5,744 nt of DNA from Alphaproteobacteria bacterium (GTDB lineage: Bacteria > Pseudomonadota > Alphaproteobacteria > RF32 > CAG-239): the NCBI GenBank assembly GCA_017452115.1, contig JAFTNB010000180.1, positions 1 through 5,744 of the forward strand, given 5' to 3'. The notes under the pieces are model-generated. The model worked only from the letters and a program-made list of their open reading frames with translations. It was not told the DNA's origin and searched no databases. The stretch's first letter is position 1. Every line of letters begins with the position of its first letter. Made by a program: the position numbers and the translations under genes. This document shows positions 1 to 5,744 of this stretch, in pieces.

Positions 1-407
1 TCCTTATTCATTTTTTTTAAATCTTGCATATCTTGAATTAAATTAGGATTTTCTTGGTAAAAATCCTGAAGTTCCGGATTATCTTCTGTATTCGTCGGAG
101 GCAATTCAGGTTCATAAATATAATTTTCCCAAGGCGTATTTTGTGCGCCATTAAACCAATTTTTGAATCCTTGAATAATAACTCGCAAATTACAAATATT
201 ATCCGTACCGATTGCATGCAATATGCATAAAATATTATCTTGTCCGCAATTTTCTACATTTGTTGCCAACTCTATTGTACAAGGCACAAAACCTCGTTGT
301 CGAATATCATAGCGCGGAGAGATAAATACTACTATAAAATAGCTGATAGCACAGAGTAAAAATATACTCATCAGCAATCTAAACCAATATTTTTTTATAA
401 TATTCAT
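1..407 (-). CDS. Unrecognised membrane-anchored protein with cysteine-rich exported part (3' end outside window)
   Basis: The frame is open from the ATG at 407 to the left edge, giving 135 codons without a stop; the C-terminus lies outside the window. I do not recognise the family. The protein begins MNIIKKYWFRLLMS, and a single hydrophobic segment covers about residues 11-29, ending at ISPRYD. The basic N-terminus and single hydrophobic helix suggest an inner-membrane anchor with the rest in the periplasm. The exported part has four cysteines (C43, C54, C61, C72), spaced so that two disulfides are possible. It then has an aromatic stretch (GFKNWFNGAQNTPWENYIYEP, about 80-100) and an acidic, Pro/Asn-rich tail. 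The start is supported by an AAAGGA ribosome site (413-418) five bases upstream. The ATG overlaps the upstream gene's TAA by one base (TAATG), implying an operon and translational coupling with the GlmU-like gene. Coding is inferred from the long open frame, ribosome site and coherent protein composition. Confidence 0.75.
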   Translation of the reverse strand, partial: MNIIKKYWFRLLMSIFLLCAISYFIVVFISPRYDIRQRGFVPCTIELATNVENCGQDNILCILHAIGTDNICNLRVIIQGFKNWFNGAQNTPWENYIYEPELPPTNTEDNPELQDFYQENPNLIQDMQDLKKMNK

Positions 408-1147
408 TATTGTCCTTTATTGCGTTTGGTCAGATACTTTTCCAAAGCAGCCAATTCTTCTTGAGTATTAGCTCCGGATAATTCGTCGGCATCACACTCT
501 ACTGCCCCACATTTTAAACCACGACGCCGAGCTAAAGATACAGCATCTGTTAAATAATACTCACCGGCAGCATTTTCATTGCTGATTGAAGATAATAAAT
601 CAAACATTGTATCGCTATCAAAAATCATAACGCCGGAATTACAGAATTTAATGGCCTTTTCCTCATCTGTTGCATCTTTATATTCGACAATTTTAACCAG
701 TTCATCATTTTTAACAATCAAACGTCCATAACGTAAAGCATCTTGCGGATGAAAACCAAGCACAACAATAGAATATCCTTGACGTTTTTTCTTTAAGGCT
801 TTTTTCAAAGTTTCTTTAGTAATAACCGGATGATCTCCAAACATTACAATAATATCACCTTCGAATCCGCAAAGTTTAGAACGTGCACAAATTGCGGCAT
901 GTCCGGTTCCCAGTTGTTTTTCTTGAACAGCTGTTTCATAAGGATAAACTTCTTTGCTAATCATTTCTCCATCTTTTGCAACAACCGGAACAATCTTATC
1001 TACTCCCATATCTTCCAATGTATTCAAAATATGACGGATCATCGGTTTGCCGCATAAGGGCATCATTACCTTCGGTAAATCCGACTTCATTCTAGTTCCT
1101 TTTCCGGCAGCGAGTACAATCACTGCAACCTTTCTGTTTTCTGTCAT
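407..1147 (-). CDS. glmU: GlmU-like UDP-N-acetylglucosamine pyrophosphorylase, uridyltransferase domain only
   Basis: This is a 246-residue sugar-phosphate nucleotidyltransferase, most like the N-terminal half of GlmU, which makes UDP-GlcNAc from GlcNAc-1-phosphate and UTP in the cytoplasm for peptidoglycan and lipid A. Visible motifs in order are the nucleotide-binding loop LAAGKGTRMKSDLPKV (12-27, K26), QLGTGHA (78-84), FGDHPV with metal-binding D105, YGRL (140-143), VEYKDAT (154-160), NSGV (N170), GEYYLTD (195-201) and SGAN (N227). These match E. coli GlmU residues K25, D105, E154, N169 and N227, so the active site looks complete. Bifunctional GlmU is about 450 residues with a C-terminal left-handed beta-helix acetyltransferase domain. 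Here the frame stops after a short basic tail (KRNKGQ) and no hexapeptide repeats follow. I chose the ATG at 1147 because GGAG lies 9 bases upstream and homology begins just after it; upstream in-frame ATGs at 1162 and 1195 lack a ribosome site. It could instead serve another sugar nucleotide. Confidence 0.88.
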   Translation of the reverse strand: MTENRKVAVIVLAAGKGTRMKSDLPKVMMPLCGKPMIRHILNTLEDMGVDKIVPVVAKDGEMISKEVYPYETAVQEKQLGTGHAAICARSKLCGFEGDIIVMFGDHPVITKETLKKALKKKRQGYSIVVLGFHPQDALRYGRLIVKNDELVKIVEYKDATDEEKAIKFCNSGVMIFDSDTMFDLLSSISNENAAGEYYLTDAVSLARRRGLKCGAVECDADELSGANTQEELAALEKYLTKRNKGQ

Positions 1148-1239
1148 TTTAATATTCTCCATGTATGAATTATAATTCTTTTTTAATGTTTGCATATTAA
1201 CATATAACTATATCTATTTAGTTAACAAAGAGAACTTTA
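1148..1239. promoter_or_regulatory. Divergent intergenic region between the glmU-like and DUF2207 genes
   Basis: This 92-base, very AT-rich stretch must hold promoters for both divergent genes. The clearest element is the self-complementary ATTATAAT at 1169-1176. It gives a perfect TATAAT -10 box on the minus strand (1174 to 1169), about 22 bases upstream of the glmU-like ATG, and the same hexamer on the plus strand (1171-1176). Neither reading has a good -35 hexamer at 16-18 bases. Other weak -10-like plus-strand boxes are TATAAC (1203-1208) and TATATC (1209-1214). A short palindrome GTTAAC (1221-1226) lies just before the DUF2207 ribosome site, AAAGAGAA at 1227-1234. The existence of a control region is secure from gene orientation; the exact promoter positions are guesses. 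Confidence 0.4.
1157..1160 (-). promoter_or_regulatory. Ribosome binding site that decides the glmU-like start
   Basis: On the minus strand GGAG is followed by nine bases and then the ATG at 1147. It falls within the first codons of the alternative ATG at 1162, which itself has only AT-rich sequence upstream. This favours the shorter 246-residue protein over 251- or 262-residue readings. Confidence 0.55.
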
Positions 1240-3309
1240 ATGAAAAAACTTCTACTTATATTCTTGTTTGGCGGAATATGCGTGTTAAATAATGCTACTG
1301 CGTCTGTGCGTTCAGTAGCAAATTCTGAAACAGCTTCCGCAGTGGCTAATAACGCACCGACAAATTTTAATATCCCTGCTCCGGTTGACCGTTTTGATAA
1401 TGAAGCGGATTTCAAAAAATATTTAATTGAAAGATTACGTTCTGCCGTCATCATGAAACAAGATCCCAATAGCGGCTCATATGGCGGAAATGCGACAAGT
1501 GTGGTAGAAGATAAATTACCGGATGAGTATAAAGAAAAAACATTCTATGAGCAGGTTTACGAGGAAGCAATAAAGCGAGCTACAGCCAAACCCGATAGCG
1601 ACTCTCAAATATTAGATCCTCGTATTTTACAACCCGAATTATGGGAAAAGAATCCACAATCTCAATCATCATCAAACACTATAGCCGTAGCATTGCCACC
1701 ATATGACGAAAACGTTTTAGTTCCACCAGATGAACATATACCTTATTTATTTACTAAAATTGAAGTTTTACCGAGTGGATTACTAAAAATAGATGAAACA
1801 ATTATGGTAATTTCTAATGGGCAAAAATTACGCTATCCTCTTAGTAAAGCTTTGCCGACACATATGGTCGATCGTGATGGCAAAGGACATAAAATCGATG
1901 TTACCATTAATGAGGTTACAATAAATGGCCACCCTGTAGATTATAAACTTATTAGTAAGGGAGGGAATATTATAATTACACCTAATACAAATATTCCTCT
2001 TGATGCAGGGATTTATAAATACGAATTTAGTTATGTTGTAGACCGGCAAATTGCTCATTACGAAAAATTTGATGAGCTTAATTGGGATGTTAGCGGAGGA
2101 AATTGGAATTTAATAATTTCCCGAATCGGGGCAACCGTTATTTTGCCTCATGACAAAGAAGCCCTTGCTCAAAGAGCCTTGGTCGGATATCCGTTTCACT
2201 ATTCACACGAACGAGCAATTATGAAAAGAGAAGCTAAAAACATTATCGGTTTTTCTTCCAAAGTTCCCTTATTTATTGCAGAGGGCATGCCAATAACTGT
2301 AATATTACCCAAAGAAGTAGTAGAAAAAATAAGTTTATCCAAGCAGTTAGATTTATTATTATTAGATTATGGCACAATCATTATTCCCCTATTAGGCTTT
2401 TTAATGATTGCTATTTCTTATATATTTTCATGGAAATATATTCAAAAAAATAATAAAAAACTACCAATCAAATTAAACAGAACGCCATATATGTTACGTC
2501 TATTACTCAATCAAAAGTTTGATAAAAGGGCGTTTGGAGCATTTTTATTAGATATGTTTAAAAAGAATATTATTGATATTCAAAGAAATGAAAAGCAAAT
2601 CATGCTGATAAAACGTACTGATAATTTGCGACGTTTGCCGAAAAAAGAACGTAAAGCCTTACAAACTATTTTTGCTAAGGAATCGGTATTTATAATCAAC
2701 TCAACCTCTATGCCTATATTAAAAAAAGCAATGGAATTAGTAGCACAAAACACTGTTTCCACACTAAAATTATTTACATTCAAGCTTAGTTCTTTGTATT
2801 TATTGTTTGGTTGCGGAATGTTGATATTTACAGAGTTATTTACTGCATATACTATGATTGAATCCAGTAAAAGATTCAGTGCTATGCTTGCTGTTACGAT
2901 AAGTATCGCCGTATATCTGATATTGTTTACCATAAAATGGAAAAAGAAATGGCTTGATTTATTAATTAAATTATTCTCCACAAGTATGATTTTATTTAAT
3001 TTTGTTATGCTTAGCGGAATTTGCTCTTTGGGTGGAGCATTGTTAGTTCTTATGTCTTGCATAACCATTATCTTTTTCAATAATTTGTACAGACAGCGTA
3101 ATGGACTGATAAAAGCCAATATAGCTGAAGCCAAACAATTGCAAAACTATTTAACAGAAAATAGTGAAAATATTATTTTAGGGCGCAATTTCATTAACCA
3201 TCAAGCTAATATATTTGCAACAGAAACCGAAAATAAATATCCGGTAAGCAATAATATTCGTGAGTATTATCGACTGGATATAATTAAAGCAGTTGTCAGT
3301 AAAATGTAA
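1240..3309 (+). CDS. DUF2207 domain-containing membrane protein (YciQ-like)
   Basis: This complete 689-residue envelope protein has unknown biochemical function. It starts with a signal peptide (MKKLLLIFLFGGICVLNNATA), probably cleaved after the ATA at residues 19-21. An unassigned polar segment follows (about 22-167, with a Gln/Ser-rich patch QSQSSS). The DUF2207 extracytoplasmic domain covers about 170-355. It opens with FTKIEVLPSGLLKIDETI and carries the family-typical YEFSYVVDRQI and the W282/W289 segment NWDVSGGNW, followed by ATVILP. A transmembrane helix lies at about 378-398, then a basic cytoplasmic region (399-510) with a helical, winged-helix-like segment FDKRAFGAFLLDMFKKNIIDI. Four more hydrophobic segments sit near 518-540, 546-565, 573-594 and 596-615, before a soluble C-terminus. 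This order is that of DUF2207/YciQ proteins, and the length is somewhat above what I recall for E. coli YciQ, probably because of the N-terminal insert. A modest ribosome site (AGAG) precedes the ATG. It is transcribed away from the glmU-like gene and ends 93 bases before dnaE. Confidence 0.88.
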   Translation: MKKLLLIFLFGGICVLNNATASVRSVANSETASAVANNAPTNFNIPAPVDRFDNEADFKKYLIERLRSAVIMKQDPNSGSYGGNATSVVEDKLPDEYKEKTFYEQVYEEAIKRATAKPDSDSQILDPRILQPELWEKNPQSQSSSNTIAVALPPYDENVLVPPDEHIPYLFTKIEVLPSGLLKIDETIMVISNGQKLRYPLSKALPTHMVDRDGKGHKIDVTINEVTINGHPVDYKLISKGGNIIITPNTNIPLDAGIYKYEFSYVVDRQIAHYEKFDELNWDVSGGNWNLIISRIGATVILPHDKEALAQRALVGYPFHYSHERAIMKREAKNIIGFSSKVPLFIAEGMPITVILPKEVVEKISLSKQLDLLLLDYGTIIIPLLGFLMIAISYIFSWKYIQKNNKKLPIKLNRTPYMLRLLLNQKFDKRAFGAFLLDMFKKNIIDIQRNEKQIMLIKRTDNLRRLPKKERKALQTIFAKESVFIINSTSMPILKKAMELVAQNTVSTLKLFTFKLSSLYLLFGCGMLIFTELFTAYTMIESSKRFSAMLAVTISIAVYLILFTIKWKKKWLDLLIKLFSTSMILFNFVMLSGICSLGGALLVLMSCITIIFFNNLYRQRNGLIKANIAEAKQLQNYLTENSENIILGRNFINHQANIFATETENKYPVSNNIREYYRLDIIKAVVSKM

Positions 3310-3340
3310 ATATTGTTGGGGGTATCTTGTCGTTATGTGC

Positions 3341-3363
3341 GTTTTTTGATTGTGTCAAAAAAC
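3341..3363. repeat. Perfect 9-bp inverted repeat in the region upstream of dnaE
   Basis: GTTTTTTGA (3341-3349) and TCAAAAAAC (3355-3363) are exact reverse complements separated by TTGTG. The stem is mostly A-T pairs and is not followed by a T-run on either strand, so it is a poor candidate for an intrinsic terminator of the DUF2207 gene. The right arm adjoins, and the loop overlaps, the probable -35 element of the dnaE promoter. A regulator-binding site is therefore possible, but chance pairing in AT-rich DNA cannot be excluded. Confidence 0.5.
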
Positions 3364-3378
3364 AAAAGATTTTATACT
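3350..3378 (+). promoter_or_regulatory. Probable sigma70-type promoter for dnaE
   Basis: TTGTGT (3350-3355) and TATACT (3373-3378) are separated by exactly 17 bases. The -10 box has five of six consensus bases and the -35 box has the TTG core. Transcription would start near 3385, leaving a short leader of about 18 bases that contains the GAGG ribosome site (3394-3397), five bases before the dnaE ATG. An alternative pairing is TTGATT (3346-3351) with TTTTAT (3370-3375) at 18 bases. Either gives dnaE its own promoter downstream of the DUF2207 gene. Confidence 0.5.
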
Positions 3379-3402
3379 TCTTGTAATTTACACGAGGAAA
3401 AA

Positions 3403-5744
3403 ATGGCTGATCCTAAATTTATACATCTGCGTGTGCATACGGCATATTCACTCTCTGAAGGCGCTATGCAAGTGCCAAAACTTGTTCATAAACTGTATGA
3501 ACAGGGTGTGCCGGCTATTGCAATTACGGACACAGCCAATCTATTTGGCGGGAAAGCTTTTTCTAAATATGCTTCAGATGAAGGGATTAAGCCGATTTTA
3601 GGCTGTCAGTTTTTTTTACGTAATCCGGACTCTCAAGATAAACTAAAATCAAAAGGTAAGATTATTGATCCTGATGAACTTGTTTTATTGGTTATGAATG
3701 ATGAAGGTTATTCTAACTTGATGCATTTGATGAAAGTTGCTTATTTGGATGGTGCCGGTCCAACAGAACGAGCTCAATTTGCATTGAAAGATTTAGAAGG
3801 ATACAGCAGCGGTTTAATCTGTTTAACAGGAGGAATTAAAGGTCCGATTGGGCGTTTATTGCTGGAAAATAGGCAAGAAGATGCTGAAAATATACTACAA
3901 AAGCTACAATCAATATTCGGCGACAGACTATATATGGAAATTGCCCGTATCGGTTTGGAAGAAGAACAAAAAACAGAAGATGCTTTTATTGATTTAGCTT
4001 ATAAATACAATATTCCTTTAGTCGCAACTAATGAGGCTTTCTTCTTTGATGCCGATATGTATGAAGCGCACGATGCTTTAATTTGTATCGCCGCCGGAGA
4101 ATTTATTGCCAACAATAACCGCAAACATTTTTCTCCCAATAATCGTTTACGTTCCGAAGCAGAAATGGTCGAATTATTTGCAGATTTGCCGGAAGCTTTG
4201 CAAAGTACGGTGCAAATTGCTAAACGGTGTAATTATTTATCGCAAAAAGTACAGCCGTTGTTGCCAATTTTTGAATGTCCGGGCGGATTAACTCAAGATG
4301 AATTTATTACAGAACAAGCATATGAAGGTTTACGAGCACGAATGGAAGCAACGGTGTATCCTTCAAATATGACACCTGAAGAAAAATTAGAAATTGATAA
4401 ACCATATTATGCTCGTTTGGAATATGAATTAAGTGTTATCAAAAAAATGGGGTTCCCCGGATATTTTCTAATTGTGGCAGACTTCATTCAATGGTCAAAG
4501 CAACATGGAGTTCCGGTAGGTCCGGGGCGTGGTTCCGGTGCCGGTTCAATTGTAGCATGGGCATTGAGAATTACCGATTTGGATCCTTTGAAACTCAATT
4601 TATTATTTGAGCGATTTTTAAATCCGGAACGTATTAACATGCCGGACTTTGACGTGGATTTTTGCCAAGAGAATCGATATAAAACCATTGAATACGTACA
4701 GAATAAATATGGATTTGACCATGTAGCACAGATTATAACTTATGGAAAGCTACAAAGCAAAAACGTTATTCGAGATGTGGCACGTGTATTACAAATGCCA
4801 TATTCACAAGCAGATAGAATCAGCAAGATGATTCCTCCCGGCGTGCAAGGAAAAAATCCAACCTTACAGCAATCTCTTGACCAAGTACCTGAATTGGAAG
4901 AAATGCGGCAAAATGATCCGCAAATAAACAAGCTTTTTGATATCGGAATGAAGCTGGAAGGATTATACCGTCAGTCCGGTATGCATGCGGCAGGTGTGGT
5001 TATCGGGGACAGACCTCTAGAACAATTAGTTCCGCTATATAAAGATCCGAAAGCGGATATGCCGGTGACACAATATGATATGAAATATGTGGAAGAAACC
5101 GGATTGATTAAGTTTGACTTTTTGGGCTTAAAAACATTAACAGTTATTCAACGCGCTGTTGATTTAGTAAAAAAGCACCGTGGTATTGAATTGATTATGA
5201 GTGATATTCCGCTTGATGATAAAGAAACATATGAATTGTTACAACGCGGAGATACAGCAGGTGTATTCCAATTTGAATCGGCGGGAATGAAAGATGTTCA
5301 TAAACAAATAAAACCCGACCGTTTTGAAGATCTCATCGCTATTGTATCACTATATCGCCCCGGACCAATGGATAATATTCCCAGCTATATCCGCCGTAAA
5401 CATGGGGAAGAAGAAATTACTTATCTACATCCGTCACTAGCTCCGATTATCGGTGAAACTTACGGTATTATGATTTATCAGGAACAGGTGATGAAAATTG
5501 CTCAAGAACTTGCCGGTTATACGCTTGGCGGAGCGGATAAGCTGCGTAAGGCAATGGGTAAAAAAATTAAAGAAGAAATGGTTAAACACCGTGTTATTTT
5601 TACGGAAGGAGCAGTAAAAAACGGTATTGAAGAAGCGACAGCAACCAGTATTTTTGATCAGATGGAAAAATTTGCTTCTTATGGTTTTAATAAATCTCAT
5701 GCTGCGGCATACTCGCTGATTTCTTATCAAACTGCATATTTAAA
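3403..5744 (+). CDS. dnaE: DNA polymerase III alpha subunit, DnaE (3' end outside window)
   Basis: This is the catalytic subunit of the replicative DNA polymerase III holoenzyme, extending DNA in the cytoplasm at the replication fork. About 780 codons are present, with no stop before the right edge. E. coli DnaE is 1160 residues, so the last third, covering the clamp-binding and tau-binding regions, is missing. The start ATG has GAGG five bases upstream, and homology begins at residue 5. Visible parts are the N-terminal PHP domain (KFIHLRVHTAYSLSEGA, 5-21, then AITDTANLFGG and KPILGCQFF); the polymerase region with GPGRGSGAGS (374-383); PDFDVDFC with catalytic D415 and D417; KFDFLGLKT with the third catalytic aspartate D572; RQSGMHAAGVVIG; VFQFESAGMKD; LYRPGPMDNIP; and the YGFNKSHAAAYSLISYQTAY segment near the end. 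All three catalytic aspartates are intact. The PHP domain has HLRVH where exonuclease-active relatives have HxH, as in E. coli, so proofreading is probably done by a separate DnaQ. The protein resembles alphaproteobacterial DnaE1 rather than DnaE2/ImuC or PolC. Confidence 0.97.
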   Translation, partial: MADPKFIHLRVHTAYSLSEGAMQVPKLVHKLYEQGVPAIAITDTANLFGGKAFSKYASDEGIKPILGCQFFLRNPDSQDKLKSKGKIIDPDELVLLVMNDEGYSNLMHLMKVAYLDGAGPTERAQFALKDLEGYSSGLICLTGGIKGPIGRLLLENRQEDAENILQKLQSIFGDRLYMEIARIGLEEEQKTEDAFIDLAYKYNIPLVATNEAFFFDADMYEAHDALICIAAGEFIANNNRKHFSPNNRLRSEAEMVELFADLPEALQSTVQIAKRCNYLSQKVQPLLPIFECPGGLTQDEFITEQAYEGLRARMEATVYPSNMTPEEKLEIDKPYYARLEYELSVIKKMGFPGYFLIVADFIQWSKQHGVPVGPGRGSGAGSIVAWALRITDLDPLKLNLLFERFLNPERINMPDFDVDFCQENRYKTIEYVQNKYGFDHVAQIITYGKLQSKNVIRDVARVLQMPYSQADRISKMIPPGVQGKNPTLQQSLDQVPELEEMRQNDPQINKLFDIGMKLEGLYRQSGMHAAGVVIGDRPLEQLVPLYKDPKADMPVTQYDMKYVEETGLIKFDFLGLKTLTVIQRAVDLVKKHRGIELIMSDIPLDDKETYELLQRGDTAGVFQFESAGMKDVHKQIKPDRFEDLIAIVSLYRPGPMDNIPSYIRRKHGEEEITYLHPSLAPIIGETYGIMIYQEQVMKIAQELAGYTLGGADKLRKAMGKKIKEEMVKHRVIFTEGAVKNGIEEATATSIFDQMEKFASYGFNKSHAAAYSLISYQTAYL

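Noticed and set aside
830..1057. Plus-strand open frame of 75 codons
   Set aside because: It lies wholly opposite the GlmU-like gene, has no ribosome site, and its cysteine/asparagine/phenylalanine-rich translation looks like an antisense shadow.
407..1195. Longer 262-residue reading of the GlmU-like protein from the ATG at 1195
   Set aside because: No ribosome site precedes it, the extra residues have no counterpart in the family, and the extension would cover the likely -10 box.
1186..1226. Short inverted repeats in the divergent region (ATGTT/AACAT at 1186-1203 and TTAAC/GTTAA at 1197-1225)
   Set aside because: Five-base arms in very AT-rich DNA are expected by chance and do not support an operator call.
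1253..1302. Possible lipoprotein signal at Cys14 of the DUF2207 protein
   Set aside because: The residues before the cysteine are Gly-Gly-Ile. A lipobox needs Gly, Ala or Ser immediately before the cysteine, so ordinary signal peptidase I cleavage after ATA is more likely.
2580..3134. Minus-strand open frame of 184 codons
   Set aside because: It is opposite the membrane-helix part of the DUF2207 gene. The sense frame has clear signal peptide, domain and helix structure, so this frame is a by-product of AT-rich codons.
3341..3370. Intrinsic terminator for the DUF2207 gene
   Set aside because: The stem is almost all A-T pairs and no T-run follows on the plus strand, so it would be a poor terminator. 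It is listed as an inverted repeat instead.

Overview
The window is AT-rich chromosomal DNA that reads like a low-GC alphaproteobacterium, of the gut-associated or host-associated kind. The main taxonomic evidence is the DnaE protein, whose segments LYRPGPMDNIPSYIRRKHG and YGFNKSHAAAYSLISYQTAY resemble alphaproteobacterial DNA polymerase III alpha subunits. This is a judgement from remembered family sequences; no search was run. Nothing in the window looks mobile: there are no insertion sequences, tRNAs, rRNAs or CRISPR repeats.

Layout. On the minus strand, reading leftward from about 1147, lies a GlmU-like nucleotidyltransferase (407-1147). Its stop codon overlaps by one base the start codon of a small, unrecognised, membrane-anchored protein that runs off the left edge (1-407). 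A 92-base divergent intergenic region (1148-1239) separates this pair from a plus-strand DUF2207 membrane protein (1240-3309). A 93-base intergenic region follows, containing a perfect 9-bp inverted repeat and a plausible sigma70-type promoter. The plus-strand dnaE gene then starts at 3403 and runs off the right edge after about 780 codons.

How the genes work together. The GlmU-like enzyme should make a UDP-sugar (UDP-GlcNAc if it is a true GlmU) for cell-envelope synthesis. It contains only the uridyltransferase half, so the acetyltransferase step of the usual bifunctional GlmU must be done by another protein or does not apply. The coupled small membrane protein is probably made in step with it. 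The DUF2207 protein is an exported, multi-pass envelope protein of unknown function. dnaE is the replicative polymerase, with its own likely promoter and no evident functional link to its neighbours.

I see no convincing undescribed multi-gene system. The points most worth a second look are the single-domain GlmU, the unknown coupled membrane protein, and the inverted repeat that overlaps the probable dnaE promoter.
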